Below are positions 22,101 through 37,090 of a DNA stretch of 64,000 bases, one piece after another. The notes below the pieces were generated by a model. That model had not been told where the DNA came from and did not search any database. It saw only the letters and a list, made by a program, of their open reading frames with translations. Within the stretch, counting starts at the first letter, position 1; each line of letters opens with the position of its first letter. Made by a program: the position numbers and the translations under genes. Source of the stretch: Torreya grandis (taxonomy: Eukaryota > Streptophyta > Pinopsida > Cupressales > Taxaceae); NCBI GenBank assembly GCA_037957365.1, contig JARHVA010002685.1, positions 781,001-845,000 of the forward strand, read 5' to 3'.

Positions 22101-25100
22101 GGCTTGATTTCACAAATTTACATATATATTAATTGGAAAACTACATTCTAGTTTGATCCCTCTTTAGATTATTAACAAGGTAGTTTAACTCTTAGTCAGT
22201 CAAGGGGGATTGGCCAAGGTCAATCCAACTCAACCCTTTTGGTCTAACATCCCCATTTACTATCATATTTATTGTGCATAACTAGGGTTTGGTCATATAG
22301 GTGCATTTGTATGATTTTGAAGGTGGTAAAATATGGAAACATGCAATACAAACATAGGAACTTCATCCTAGAATAAAATATATTTATTTGTGTGCAAGGT
22401 TAGTACCAACCACTATAGGTTATCATCAAATATCAATACTAACCTAATTGAATACAACTAAATGAGAGATAACACATAAAAAAACACTTATATAAAACAT
22501 TTACACAATCCTAAGACACAACATTTACAAAAATAGAACTCAAAATAGTGAAATGAAAAAGCTAAGTGCCGTCTTACCTCCTATTATACATTCATTATTA
22601 TATTTATCCTGTATGCCTATCATATTTTGGATTAGTCATGAGTAATTTTGTATGTTGTATAAATATTAAATACATCATTACTATATTAGTTTCTATTCTA
22701 TTAGGGTTTACAAAACCAAATTGTGGTAAAACACTAAATTTCACATGATGTGCATAACTCTTTATATTAAGATACATGATTTGAAAGCTTCATATCTCAC
22801 ATCAAAATGTAGGAATATATTGGGCTTGTCTCATGGATTCAAACCATGATATACAAATAATTCATATTTTTGGATTAAATAATGTGATTCAGAGGGACAA
22901 GTTGAGTAGATTGAAGCATATGTGAGGCATATGTTGGGAATTATATATGATTAAAAGGAACACTTGTGATATTATATGATAGTCTGAGATAGATTATATG
23001 GTTTAGATAAAGTGAATTTATCATAATTTATTAGATTTACATGTTGATAGACAAGATGTGGAAATTATATATTCATGAAAACATATTTTATATTTTTTTA
23101 ATTGAGTGTTGATAGATAAAAATGGTACTAAGTAAGCACTTTGTATTTAAAATCCATCTATAAAAATTTATCCATAGTTTTATTTTACAAAAAAACATGT
23201 TTCAAGGTTCTACCTTTACATATAAACCTAGTTTAGGGTTTCAAAAAATAGTTATGATGATATTTGGAGTTGTTTAATTGAATTTTTTTTCTGTCACTCA
23301 ATTTATAGCACTCATTTCTTCAATGGTGGTTAAGATTTTAACACTGTTCAACACATGGTTTTAATGGTTTCATCTCATTTGGGCATAATCACCCCATGGC
23401 ATTATTCAAATGAATTGAACAAGGGGTATCTTGGTTCACATATCCTCAAGTGTATACATTCCTTAACTTCTAAATTTTAATTAATTTAATGATTTAAATG
23501 ATCTAATATTTTATATCATGATTAAATATTGATTTATAAATATTTTATTACAATTTTTTCATGGAGCAAGAGGGATGTTTGGGGCATACTTAATAACATC
23601 AAGTAAGATTAATCATAAGTACCAAATTTATTTCTTTTATTATTTTAATCTCACATTTTCAATATTAGACCAAAAGGAGGCATTTTTAGACATAAAGGTT
23701 TGGTATTAGAGAATTATAAACATGAATTTTGAAATATATTTACATACTTGGACTTATGCATACACATTTGACTCTTGTACACATTTTTTTCTATCCATAT
23801 ACCTATTATATTATCTTGGCTAATTGAATTTAACAATAAAAATATTCAAGATCACCCTAATATATACAAGAACACTCCATAATCCTAATCAAATCATCAC
23901 CATGTCTTATATCATTGATTTTATGTCTTAGGATAATATTGATAATAGTTAAATACTTATGGTTTACCATAGGTTTATGCCTATACTGGTAGGGCCCAAA
24001 AACCCTTAATGGATACTTTTTAAATTCAAAAATATCAAATGGGTCATCCTAGACATTTTTCTATGAAGGAAATATCAAATAATCATATATAAATATATAT
24101 CACGCCTAAGGACATAATAATCTAGCACTCATCTTATAAAGTCTTATCGAGATTGAGAAATCCTTTGAAACTCCCTTGAAACATTACCAAGAAAACATAC
24201 ATAGCCAAAACCCTTAAAAGAGAAACCCTAGAGCCAATTTTAAACACAAAATTTAGGTCAAAATTACATGTTATCAAGTATAAAGATCAAATCATTATTT
24301 TCATTTAGCATGATCATTATGGGACATACACACCTCTTAATGGGAGAACTATGTGTATTTTGAGCCCTATTTCAACTTTTGAAATGTAGGAAATTCTCAA
24401 TCACTCAAAAGGTTATGGTTGGCGATATCTAACCCATATTTCTATCCCCTTTTGACAATTATACGTTGTATAAAATGTGAAATTAGGGTTTTAAGGTAGA
24501 TAGAAATAAATAAAGTATCAATACACATGACTGAAGGTAAATATGCATACATAAATCAGCTATAGGTTCAACCACAATGATTTAAGGTGGTATGGACTAG
24601 TACAATCACCCAAGCTGATACTAATATATCTTGGAAAATAATTATCACCATAGGTATATGAGTTTTGCCAATAATCTATTTTTAGGTTTTGAAGTAATGT
24701 TTGCTTATCTTAGCAGTTACAAAGTTAATACATATAGCATTTTTAGAGACTATGATTTAGGTAGTGAGCAATGAAAATAAAAAATATCTAAATACATCTC
24801 CTCTCGAACTAGGATTTTCAATTCTAAATATAGTATGTGTAATATCAATCTCTCTTATATATTTATATTTTTATGGTTAATGTCTTATTTTATGTAATCT
24901 TAATATATATATATATATTAGTTAGAATACATTAATCAAAAAATACATAAAACATCATAAACTTGGTTTAAATATGCCTTTAACCTTTATAATGTGCCTA
25001 ACTAACCTTGAATATCTATAAACCCCAGGCCTATTCATTATCACTTCTTTATTGATTTCAGTGTCCTCCATTCCATCCTTAAAATCAATTCCAATAAAAC

Positions 25101-25199
25101 TCAAGATGTAGATTATCTAAAAATGACATTATTCAAGCACAGTCTATAATTTCTATTTTTTTTTATCTAGATGATTTATTTAACTATATTTTATCCTAT
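19121..25199. other. Long AT-rich stretch without recognisable genes
   Basis: About 6 kb with no domain I can identify on either strand. Local duplications are visible: CATTATACATGATTTAAATTA at 20261 and 20327 (period about 66), and AATCATGATGGGG near 20771 and 20888 (period about 116). A short (AT)n lies at 24902-24918. Open frames here are short and look random. Confidence 0.4.
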
Positions 25200-26055
25200 G
25201 GACTTTATACATCTATGAAAAACCATATCATCCACATGATACAAAATAATAGAGACCAGAATTATCCTAGTAACTATTGAGCCATTGTGATTATTTATAC
25301 ACTTATAAAAATCTTTGCTACTACTTTAGATATCCATATCTCTAGATGGGTTGAGACCAAACAATATAGAGATAAGAAACAAGTAGGTTTTAGGAATAAT
25401 CATCACACCAATGACCATATATTAGTTTTTAAATATATAATTGATGAGGCTAAGTATAAAAGGTAGAAGGTTTATATTTAATTTATAGAGTTTCAAAAAG
25501 CCTTTGATATTGTTCCTTGATATTTTTTCATTGATAGACTTGAGGCTTTGGGTCTTCATGAATTGGTGATATCAGTAGTTATGATACTATATGAGTCTAT
25601 TATTGGCATAATACATATGAGTTGGTGGCATAAAGAGGTTACAAAGCACCATTGGGGTTAAGTAGGTTTTCCCACTCTCCCTCACACTTTTTATTCTATA
25701 CATATATGAACTTGATGAAATCATATCAAGTTGCTTAGGCATATGTGGTTATTTATTATAGGGAGTTGTTATTATTATTATTCTATTTTTATATTAAATC
25801 ATTTTGATACCCACTCAAATAATTTTTTCAAGAGACACAACATTTATTAGCATCATTTGGTGATACACATGATTTGTAGGTGAATATTGATAAAATAAAA
25901 GGTATAGTTTTTAAAACTTCAAAGCTTAATTCCAAACAAGTTTTCCTTACATATAAAATTCAAATGATTGAGATGGTTTCTTCATATGTATAACTAGTGG
26001 TCCTTTATTTTAGGCCTCACTTCAGTTTATAAATAGATTTAGAGTCTAAAATAAA
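25200..26055 (+). pseudogene. Decayed LINE reverse transcriptase
   Basis: The plus strand reads as a non-LTR retrotransposon RT. In order: a PSNY block, then FATTLDIHISRWVE, the QVGFRNNHHTNDHILVFKYI block (family QAGFR.GH.T.DHIF.L), KVYI.FIEFQKAFD (motif A), LEALGLHELVISVVMILYES, VTKHHWG with GFPTLPHTF (family GV.QGCPLSPTLF), and later VNIDKIKGIVF. The catalytic Asp of motif A is Glu in this copy (GAG at 25488-25490) and the YADD region near 25750-25800 is scrambled, so the enzyme is dead. No endonuclease, ORF1 or poly(A) tail is visible. The block order fits RTE/jockey-like plant LINEs better than L1, but the clade is uncertain. Confidence 0.8.
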
Positions 26056-26066
26056 CAAAGGGTATG

Positions 26067-26275
26067 TGTTTAAACCTTTTTCTGAGTTAAGGGTAAGGGG
26101 AATAGCCTAATAAATTAAGGAATAATATATTGTGAAGTAAGCCAAATAAATAATTCAAATTTACAATGTTCTGATAAATATATTGAATTTGAGAATAAGC
26201 TAAATATAGAAAAGTACAATGCCAAACAATGTTATGAAATTAACAATGAGAAGGATAAATAAAACTTAGATTATG
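26067..26275. repeat. Dispersed repeat copy 1, possible LTR edge of element C
   Basis: Similar in the same orientation to 31984-32190, from TGTTTAAACC (TGTTTAACCC in the other copy) through GATAAATATATT.AATTT and a GCTAAATATA.AAAAGTACAATG block. Identity is roughly 75-80% by eye. The outer TG would be the CA end of an LTR read on the minus strand. Similarity fades after about 210 bp, so LTR identity is a hypothesis. Confidence 0.5.
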
Positions 26276-29200
26276 TAATGATGTGTAGATAAATATGATA
26301 GGCACATGTGTATAATAAGATGGTCTAGGGATTTACCTCGATTTATTAGATTCTAGAAATTAGCTTTTTATCAACTAACACATTAACATTGATGCTTTTG
26401 TCCTAATTTTGATGATTTTATCTAGCTCAAGATATAGATAATTTTATAGAATATTCAATTTCACCTATTAGGGTTCAATTTTTCCTTGTATGTTATTAGT
26501 TTAAATCACACACACAAGATCCTAAAATCACTATTTTGCTCACAACCCTAGGTCCTCCAATTTAGGGCATGTTACTTTGAAAAATAGGGGTTAGTAGGCT
26601 CAAGTGAAGTCCATTTGACCTCAAATATCCATATATAAATGAAAATTTCCTATATAACCATAAAATATGAAGAGGACCTCAACCCAATGTATTTCTCCCC
26701 TTTACGTGGGACTGTGTGTGAACAATTTGTAATATGCTATATGCGAGTGCATCTAGTGATATAACTTGTAACTTGACAAATATTACTCATGGGATGATCT
26801 TTAAAATAATAAAACTTTTAATAAGAATAATCATATGATTAATTTGGAAATAATTAATAATATGGAAATATAACTCAATTGTGTAAATAATTTTTAATAG
26901 TGTAGTGTGAGCTTGAGAGGTGCTTACTAGATTAGATAATGTGCAACCTCTAATTTGAATTTATACAACACCTTTTTAAATAATATAATTAGAGGGTTAA
27001 ATAAGACAAATAGTTCAACTTTTATATATCAATAGATTTTAAAATTTGGGCATTTGGAAGGGAGGGACACTAAAGTCAGATTTGGGCCATAAGCTTCAAC
27101 CCTAGTGTCTTAATATAGACAATAGTGTTCTACAGGGTAAAGAACTAATGGGGATTTATAAATATATGCATAGGATAAAAATAAGGTTTTATTTATAATG
27201 TAAGCTACATATGGTTTTTGTTATCATAATGTTAGGGTTAGACTATTGGATAAATAATTAGGCATAATGAGATGGTGAACATGAGCCTTTTGGCAACATA
27301 AATATCATAAACTGAAGGGTTGAGCCATGATTGGTATTTTTCAAGTGTATAAGACTATTATGTCATATAAAATTATATTTTAGTATCTAAACCCCCCTTA
27401 ATATAGTAATGCATAAAAAATAAATTACTAAGTTAAAGGAAAGAAATGTGTACCTTAGAATGTACAATAGACCTTGCTTTTATTTGAACCCCATTTAAAT
27501 TTGATTCTTGTGTATTAATTGAACCAAGAGCATGTTGAAATGTAATTAGTGTATATAATATGATAATTTAATAATTAAAATTCTTAAAATTAAAGATAAT
27601 AAGGAAGGAATACACATGTGTGTCAATTTAACCATGTTTCTTTGTAATTTTATTTGGCGATGATGCTTCCTTACTGAAAAATTGGAGAGAGAAGTTAAAA
27701 ATTGAAACTTATAAATGTGAAGAGGGGAATTGGATGGTCATCATGCCCATAATATTGTGTAAGAGTGTGTTGTACCAAGGCCATTCAGAGTGTTGAATCT
27801 CAATCACACAACTCAAGTGTAAACATAATCTAACCAATCTAGGTAAGGTTAAATGGTGTAACCATATCAACCTAAAAAGGGGGAATAGTGACAAGGTCAT
27901 CAAATGAAATGATTCTTGACCATACTACTCAATGGAGATAATTATTATAGATAGATAAAGGCTCAATGAATGTGTCTTGGAAATGTTGGTGCATCAATGG
28001 GTGATGAAAAAGGAATGAAACTGTTAATGCCTCCTCATCAAATCTATTGTAAATGATGTATAATTTGAATATGTATATATTATTTGGTACATTTTCATGG
28101 AATATACACCTCTACTGTGTCTTAAGATTAATTATATATCAAAGTGTAAATTATGCTCTATAAAATTATATATAATTTATGTGTCAAATTTGAAAAACTT
28201 TATCCCAATTATGTGGAAATCAGTGCCAAATGCATAATATTATGTCCTAAATGTATATATGAATCATGAAAACTATATAAAATTATTATAATTCTACCAA
28301 CTATGTGTGTGTGGACTCATGTCTCCATGACATGCAACCATTGATATTCACCACTTTTGAGGTGATAAGAATGTAACGTGATAGTCACCTTATCTCAAAA
28401 GGATAAGATAACTGGGTCATATTTATATCAATCTTATAGTAATAAATAATATAGTGGTATCATGTCTAAGTATATATATCAATTAATTTCATAGTATATA
28501 ATCTCAACAAGCCCTAAGACACATGATATGGATCATGGCAAGGTCTAGGAGTGATAAACATAAGCTCAACAAACAATCAATCACACACACAAGAGAACTT
28601 AATGTCACACAAAAGGGGTCTAAGTATAACATAAACACATGGCAGTTTTAAATTCCACACACTTAATGTGAGGACATGTTCAAATGTATGCATACCAAAG
28701 AAATAACACTTAGGGTCATTATGAAAAAAAAAAGGAATACATTTAAAATTTCCATAATTAAAATAAGGTAAGAAATAAGTACACTCAATAAGCCATGTGA
28801 TAAGATGAATAAGTGAAATATATAAGTAACCAACATAAGCATATCATACTAGTTCATGCATGAATTTGCTATCAAAAATATCTATAGTATAGCATACATA
28901 TCACACTTTGTAATATGTAAACATGAGTATATACATGTGTAAGCATTAGTATATAAGATCAACATAATAATATAAAGTGATCATAAAATAATGTAACCTA
29001 TATCAATCATGATTAATGTAGTAAATTCCACCAATAGAGCATTCACGTGGGTGGAGGAAATTTCCAACATTTGTATGCTTGTGTATCATCTATCTAATGT
29101 ATTATTTTATCACACTAAACTACACATGAAACATATGTGTGTATAGAAATGAAATGATATGCTATCTATGAACATAAAGTAAACAACATATATGAAAAAT

Positions 29201-29740
29201 CTAGCTAAATATTCTTATATTTTTGTTTTATTTTAATGTTTTTGTATTTAATAATTTATTATTTTATTTTTTTGTATTTTTTCATATTTGGATTTTAGGT
29301 AAGAAAGGGATAGTTGATGATTGCATCTAAGGGATGTTCAAAGGGTGCTCTAGACTCATGATCGAGTGCCCAAATATTGAATTGAATAATTTGTGATAAT
29401 TTTCTTATGCCTCATAGGAATTTGTGGTCATGAAGTAGTAGTATAAATTATAGTGGTTCATGGGACCCATTTCTTAGTGCTATGTGAATTATTTAGTGCA
29501 ATTGTAAATATGGGTCTTTGTACCTCTCTAAAACATGATGATCTATTTTTATCAACTAGTTAGGCCATGTAGGTGTAAATGAGGGATATATTAAGTCCAT
29601 TACATATATTAGATGCAATGGCATATCAAGTATTAGTCACCTATGAAATGAGATTAAATTTTTATTAATCTTTTGCTCATGATTAACCTGAATAGGTTGT
29701 ATAATTAAGTTCCTTATAATAAACTTCTATTTTAGTAGTG
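26276..29740. other. Unassigned AT-rich stretch, expected pol position of element C
   Basis: If element C is bounded by the two 210-bp repeats, RT and integrase should lie here on the minus strand, but no RT, RNase H or integrase motif can be read. The pol may be deleted or decayed beyond recognition. Confidence 0.4.
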
Positions 29741-29759
29741 AATGATCTAACTAAATCCA

Positions 29760-30100
29760 TGAAACTATGATTACCTTGTTGGCATGAATATAATTTAGAT
29801 ATATATGCAATGTGGAGGGTACTACATGGATTTTAAAAATTCAAGGTCATATTAGTAACATATAGAAGACTCATGTATGTTGTATAAATAAAAATGTTTT
29901 TGTCACATGTGTCAAACCAACATGTAAAGGTAAATCAATATCACCAATAATCTATTGTGCTTTCCCATTGAATGTTATGACCATATTGGTCAAAGGATAT
30001 AAATAATCATTTGTATACCCTAAATATGTAAGTAATGTCATGGTACATAAATTATCACTAGAAACATTAGAAACCATAACACTGTGTATATGATGATGAT
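29760..30100 (-). pseudogene. Decayed Ty3/Gypsy aspartic protease (element C)
   Basis: The minus strand keeps the protease layout of element D in decayed form: NVSSDN (family DNGSS) near 30050-30068, YLGYTNDYLYPLTNMVITFNG, IIGDIDLPLHVGLTH, then PWIFKIHVVPSTLH near 29800-29830 and NKVII. The active-site Asp-Ser-Gly is destroyed and stops occur. It follows the gag relic at 30390-31800 on the same strand, as in D, with which it shares the VPST.H and HANKVII phrases. D and C are clearly sister relics, about 28 kb apart. Confidence 0.75.
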
Positions 30101-30389
30101 CAATATGTGCTTTAATAAGTATTAAGTAAATATTTGAGTCATAATTTATAATTTTTTATCATTAAATGTAATATAAGGCCTATGCACCATATAAGGTACT
30201 ATGCGTGTAAGTGTGCCAGTAATATCATATAATGGGTGTTCATAATGTGGTGGAGGAGGATGTGCATTATATGCCATTTGGACTTCTAGTGTTTGCTTAG
30301 AATGATATTGTAATGGATTATTGAATATCTTATGGTTTTGATGATCACCAGGTTATGACCCTAAATCCTTTAAAGTATTATCAAAGGTG

Positions 30390-31800
30390 ATTTATTTGAT
30401 ATCAATGATGTCTTGTATCTTGTGCTTCAAATTTTAACATATATTTGTAGAATGCTCAACACATTGGTGATTATCATAATAAACATTTGCATCATATCAT
30501 TTTGGTATAGGTTGACTCATATCAACCTCTATGGGAGGAGGGAGAGATATGAGATGACACTCCATAATCTTATTAAGGAGTGAAGTTGGAGACTCAGGTA
30601 ATCATGTAAATTATCTCTTAGGTGCATTAGATAAGATGAGCCAATTAGGTTTTTGTGACACTATATTGGCCATTTTTATTACTTCCTTTTAGCTTTCATA
30701 GGTTTAAACCTATAGCTTGGTTTGATATGAAATTTTTTAGTATATGTAGTTGGTGTGTTTACTACATGATTAAACTTATTCAATACAATAAGTTTCATTT
30801 ATAGATAATGAATAATATAGCATAAGTCATCAAAATATTTAAACTTTTTGAAGATAATAGACTCATGTAGTGGGGTAAGAAATTTTTTCCTAAATATATC
30901 TTGAATTTATTTATCTGCCATTGGATTTATCAGTTTAGCCAACATTGTCTTGTACCTCAAAACGTATTCATTGATAGGCTCATTTCTTCCTTTCTTGATC
31001 TTGGTAATTTTTGCATATGATATTTTTTAGTGATGTTGATTGAGAAATGTGATATAAAATAATATACTATAGGTTTGAATATTTTTACTTATCATACTGA
31101 TAGATCATAGAATGATCTTAAAGTATATTCCTTTAGGCTTCTTGGAAATAATTTTGTCAAAATTTTATCATTTGAAGCTTAATAAAGGCATGCTGCATAG
31201 AAAGATCATATATGTTTCTTAGGGTCACCCTTTCCATCATAAAGTGTGAACTTGGGTGCTATAAAACTAGTAGGCAAAGGGTGAAAATATATATAAGATG
31301 TAAGAGGATTATGTAATACATCTTGTGAATCAATAGCATGAGTCTATTTTAAAGCATTTTACTCAATGTTTGAGACCTTAGATTCTAAAATTTGAATAGC
31401 TTAGAGAAGTTATTACACAATAGACCCAATGGGATTAAGATTTGATGTTGGATAAATCACCAAAGGGGATACAAAAAATGTTTGTGTTTTTTTAGCCATT
31501 GAAATTGGTATTTGAGTTAAAGCATTTATTATCCTTATAGAAGATGTAGTGATAGGAATTTGATCCTCCAGGAATAATGGTTTGGAAACATATTTTTACC
31601 CCATTAGATGTAGAAATCAATGGTTTGGTTGAGGGGAGGGATAATGGGATTTAATATGTAGTAGTAATGCCTATAAATTTACCATCACTAGATTTATATG
31701 CATTGGCCTTGGCATGTTTACTGATTTCATCTTGCATAACATACAAAAATGCATTAACTATTGATTTGTATTTTGATGATGCATTAATGCCTCCTTATCT
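30390..31800 (-). pseudogene. Decayed Ty3/Gypsy gag (element C)
   Basis: The minus strand reads APKFTLYDGKGDPKKHI near 31198-31260, the same signature as gag D, followed by LTKLFPRSLKEYTLRSFYDL (family L...FP.SL.G.A..WF..L). The Cys-His tail reads YYDNHQCVEHSTNIC, stop, NLKHKIQDIIDIK at 30393-30487. An N-terminal part with VMQDEISKHAKANAY and an ESKVSNIE segment extends to about 31800. Stops and frameshifts are frequent. Gag would have formed the particle shell of a Gypsy element. The protease follows at 29760-30100. Confidence 0.85.
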
Positions 31801-31983
31801 TCAATTTAAAAATGATATTTGTTACTAACATTTTTTAAAATTTAAATGAAAATAAATATGCCAATAATAATGGAAAATATTAGATCTAAAAATCAATCAC
31901 AATAATCTGAAACTCTAGAAGGTTAAAACCCCTAAGGCAAGCTAGGGTTATGCAAGAAGACATAGAGATCAAGTTCAACAAAA

Positions 31984-32190
31984 TGTTTAACCCTTTTTAT
32001 GATTTAAGGGTAGAATAAATATCCTAATTAATAATGGAATAAAATATATTAAAGAATGTTAATTAAATAATTTAGATTTAAAATATTTTGATAAATATAT
32101 TAAATTTTAGAATATGCTAAATATAAAAAAGTACAATGTCAAAAAATAATCTAAAAGTAGAAATCCTAATGAGATTTAGAAAAGGATTCA
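31984..32190. repeat. Dispersed repeat copy 2, possible LTR edge of element C
   Basis: Partner of 26067-26275. It lies directly upstream (in minus-strand sense) of gag C, where a 5' LTR end would sit. No recognisable primer-binding site follows. Confidence 0.5.
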
Positions 32191-32266
32191 TATGATGTCT
32201 GAACCTTTCCTACTTTTTTCCCTTTTTAATAGTTTCCATTAAAAATGACTCTTAAAATATAATCAT

Positions 32267-33718
<1,452 letters not shown>

Positions 33719-33719
33719 G

Positions 33720-33850
33720 TTTTCTAGAAGTAATTTTTTTTGCTTATTAGAAGTAAAAATTCTTGCTTTCTAGAGCAAAATTTCTCACTTTCTAGAATAA
33801 AATTTCTTATTTTACAGGATAATATTTATTTCTTTCAAGAGTGAATTTAA
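33720..33850. repeat. 22-23 bp minisatellite, about six copies
   Basis: Units begin TTTCTAGA or a variant (33720, 33744, 33767, 33789, 33811, 33833) and continue with (G/A)(T/C)AAAATTT-like sequence and a CTT(G/A)C or CTCAC end. Neighbouring units differ at several positions, so the array is old. Confidence 0.75.
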
Positions 33851-34131
33851 TACTCTATAAAATAGATTTTAAATTCCTAAAAATTAGAATAATTAAACAC
33901 CAAAAAAATTCCCCTTGAACTAACCCTGTGTAGGGCAAGGCAATAAAAACACAAAAAAGGTGGAAGTGTTTGTATGCAACATGAAAAAAAAAATTGGGAA
34001 GAATTTTTCCAAAGAAAATGAGTTTTTGTTTAGAAGAAGAAGCTGGGATATTTCCTATAGCAATAAAAATATCAATTAAATAAATAAGGATATCACTTGA
34101 AATAATATATTTATCACCTAAAATAACATAA

Positions 34132-34359
34132 GCATCATCTGCAAAATCATATACACCACTAATATCTATAGAGATATCACCTGTAACAATAGAGATATCA
34201 CTTGAAACAATTGAAGAAAAAATTGTAGTTGATTCACACAAACTATTAGAGTCAATAAATGTATCAAAAAAGGATTTTTTGGTTGAATTGGTAAACCAAT
34301 CTAAGAAAAAAAGACATGAGGATCCTCAAATCCCTAAAATGATATATTTACATTGTTGA
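34132..34359 (+). other. Short open frame abutting the B 5' LTR, origin unknown
   Basis: A 75-codon plus-strand frame without a start codon, open from a TAA at 34129 to a TGA at 34357 just inside the LTR. It contains a 24-nt direct repeat giving IEISPVTIEISLETIEE, followed by a charged tail (SKKDFLVELVNQSKKKRHED). The hydrophilic composition makes it a better candidate than the hydrophobic 128-codon minus-strand frame overlapping it (33855-34241). It could be the remnant of a gene or element into which B inserted. No family is recognised. Confidence 0.25.
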
Positions 34360-35764
34360 CTATTTTGACCACAAGTCAAAATAGGTCGACCCCATATAGT
34401 AATTTTTTTTATAAAAGGGTATATTATTATGTAATATGGTGTGTCATGGTCCTATTTTATGTCATTTGATATGATACTAACCTTGGTCATAGTCAATTTT
34501 AGTCTTAAGCCATTTTATGTCACATATGGTCACTATTTGAGCTATTTATGAAAGTTGTACGGTTTACCTTGGTATAAAAGTGTTTAAAATGTTTCCAAAA
34601 GTCCCTTATATCATATTTTTTTAATTCATGTTATTACTAATTTAAAAAATTGTAGGTATTAAGTCAGATCAAGAAAACAGTTAGAAAAGAGGAAGTTTTG
34701 GCAGTTGTATGACCTATGCAAGTGTTGTAGCACATGTGGAAGGTTTTTAAATGTATGTTAACCTTAAATAAGTTTAATTAATTTTTTTATCTACTTTTTA
34801 AGTATAAAAATTGGATTAAAACCATTTTTCTCCTCCATCACTCTTCTTGGCATGCATAATTGGTCAACAGGTTTTCTCATTGTATGGACATCAGGAGTTG
34901 TTTAAAGTCAAACCTCTGAGGGATAATAATAAAATTATTCAAATTACATTTCATGGTAGGATTTAAATTATTTAATATTTATGATTTATGAACCATTGTT
35001 TATAAGTTAACTACCTCTTTTTTCATGCTTATTCTCATACCCTATAGGTTTCCTCCTTGTTTAAGCTAGTCCATACAAAAAACTTAATGGAATTGTTTAT
35101 ATGAGATGTGTATGTAATTATTTCATGATTTAAATATTTTATTACATGTTTTGAGGTTATTTGATGAGTCAAACATCTCAAGTTTCAAGTTGAGATCACT
35201 AATGGAGTTGTAGGCATATTCATCAACTATAAATGTTTTCATTTCCTATAGTGGTTTAAAGAAAAAGTGTATTAATGTTTAATGTTCCTAAGGGTTATGG
35301 TGATCAGTATACTTTAGATTTTTAGTATTAAGGACTAACATCTTGAGGGAGTAACATATTCATATATCTTACAAAAATGAGTGCTATGCATATACTCACT
35401 TATAGTCAGGTGAATGAGGTGTATGAAAGTTTTGAGAACATACATGGAGATTTAATGAGGAGTTTAAAAAGGTGTTTAAAATTCTCTTTAATAATGGCAA
35501 ATCAAGATAAGTTTTCAAATGATATGTAACATATTGTGGTAACCAATTCAAACTCTATACACAGTCCTGCACCATTGATGTGCACCTATAAATGCCCTAT
35601 AAGAGGCTAATCATGTTGGAATGAAGACATTAGAAATTGGTTTAAAGTATTCTAAGGTTAAAATGATCAATTTAAAGACTGATATAAGGTATAGGATTGA
35701 TTATAGGTCCATACACTATGCTTATTATCCATATCTCTATTCACTACCTTGTATCCTGCATATG

Positions 35765-35776
35765 CACCTACAGGTG
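35765..35776. promoter_or_regulatory. CACCTACAGGTG dyad in the B 5' LTR
   Basis: Same dyad as at 12672 in the A LTR, in the upstream part of both LTR types. Binding function is inferred only. Confidence 0.35.
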
Positions 35777-37046
35777 GTTCTCATAGAGGCCTAAAAGTGT
35801 TGCATGGAGGAGTTTGAGAATGTTGAAGACCTTAATAGAGGTTGAAAAGTTAAGGAATGTCATAGCAATAAATGGTGAATCCATAGAATGGAAGGAAAAC
35901 TTGAGGAGTCATATTCATATGTGGAGAAAGAGTTTCAGAGACATGTTACCTTAAAAACATCAAAATAGGGAGCATGCCTTATTTGATCCTTTCATGGTGA
36001 GATGTACTAAGGCATATACATTTATAAGTATTACATAATTAATCCTTATCATAGGAGTGAGGCCTTAACCAAATTAATTGAGGATTTGGCCCTAATAAGT
36101 GATGTTGATGAAGCCTCCATTTTAGACATTCTTTCACTATAGGTTTTTAGTGTTTACTATAGTGTTTTAAACTTTCAATGACCTTACAGTCCAAGGTAAC
36201 ATGTTAGGATCATACCTATATGGTGAGTGAACCTATTTAGGTGAGAAGGATAATTTTTTTCCATGGAACATTGAAAGGGGTTTATATTCAAAGTTTAAGG
36301 TAGATCACCACCTACCAAAAGATTTTAGGCTTCCTTATAAGGTGTCTACAATTAGTTCACAATGTACATTATGTTGACATTAAAAATAGAGGCATAACCT
36401 ATAGATAAGTTACTCCATTATAATGAGGGTAACAATAATAACTCCAAGGACATTCATATAATTCAAAGTAAAGCGTTTGGACTAGACTACTACATAAAGA
36501 TCCCATTTTAGTCTAAGAATGGTCATCTATAGTTGACTTTAGAGTGATAATGTAAATTGAATTCAACAATTTGTGTGTTGGTTTGACTCAAGGCATAGTA
36601 TAGAAAATTTAAATCATGGAGTGACCTTGAGGAATTAAATAAGGTATTAGGCCAATGAAACTAGGTCTAATGTTTCAATACACACCTACAATCATGTCAC
36701 TTTCTGAGCAAAGAAACATAGTACACAGTCTGCCACTCTTGTTTAATCAAGTAGAGGTGAGTACACTTTGAGGAGTTGGAAAAGAGGAATGGTTTTTAAA
36801 CATGTTAAAATCATATTTAATATGATAATTATCATATCACCTACTTCTCATAAAATGGAAATAAGGCAAGGAGGGTTTCAATTCCTAACCTATAGTTAAC
36901 ACACCACCCCTACATATAATGAGTTTTACAGAAGTCTACCTTGGGTTTTATGATGTTTAGGGATATTAAAAGTGTGAAAAAACCATAAATATTTATTCAA
37001 AGGGTCCCCATTAATTTATAAAACCCATCATATGATTATTTTTCCT

Positions 37047-37090
37047 GGGAGTAAGTTCCCTCTATTTTGTCTTAGATAGAGGTTACTCCC
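37047..37090 (+). promoter_or_regulatory. Conserved LTR hairpin (element B, 5' copy)
   Basis: CCTCTAT (37059-37065) pairs with ATAGAGG (37076-37082), and outside a small bulge GGGAGTAA pairs with TTACTCCC (37083-37090). The stem and loop match the hairpin at 5751 in element A. The 3' copy (near 46290-46330) keeps the block but with a weakened stem. Confidence 0.6.

Noticed and set aside
33855..34241. 128-codon minus-strand open frame with repeated SDISI-type units
   Set aside because: Hydrophobic, low-complexity and repeat-driven, with no domain; the opposite strand gives a more protein-like frame. Not strong enough to call a gene.
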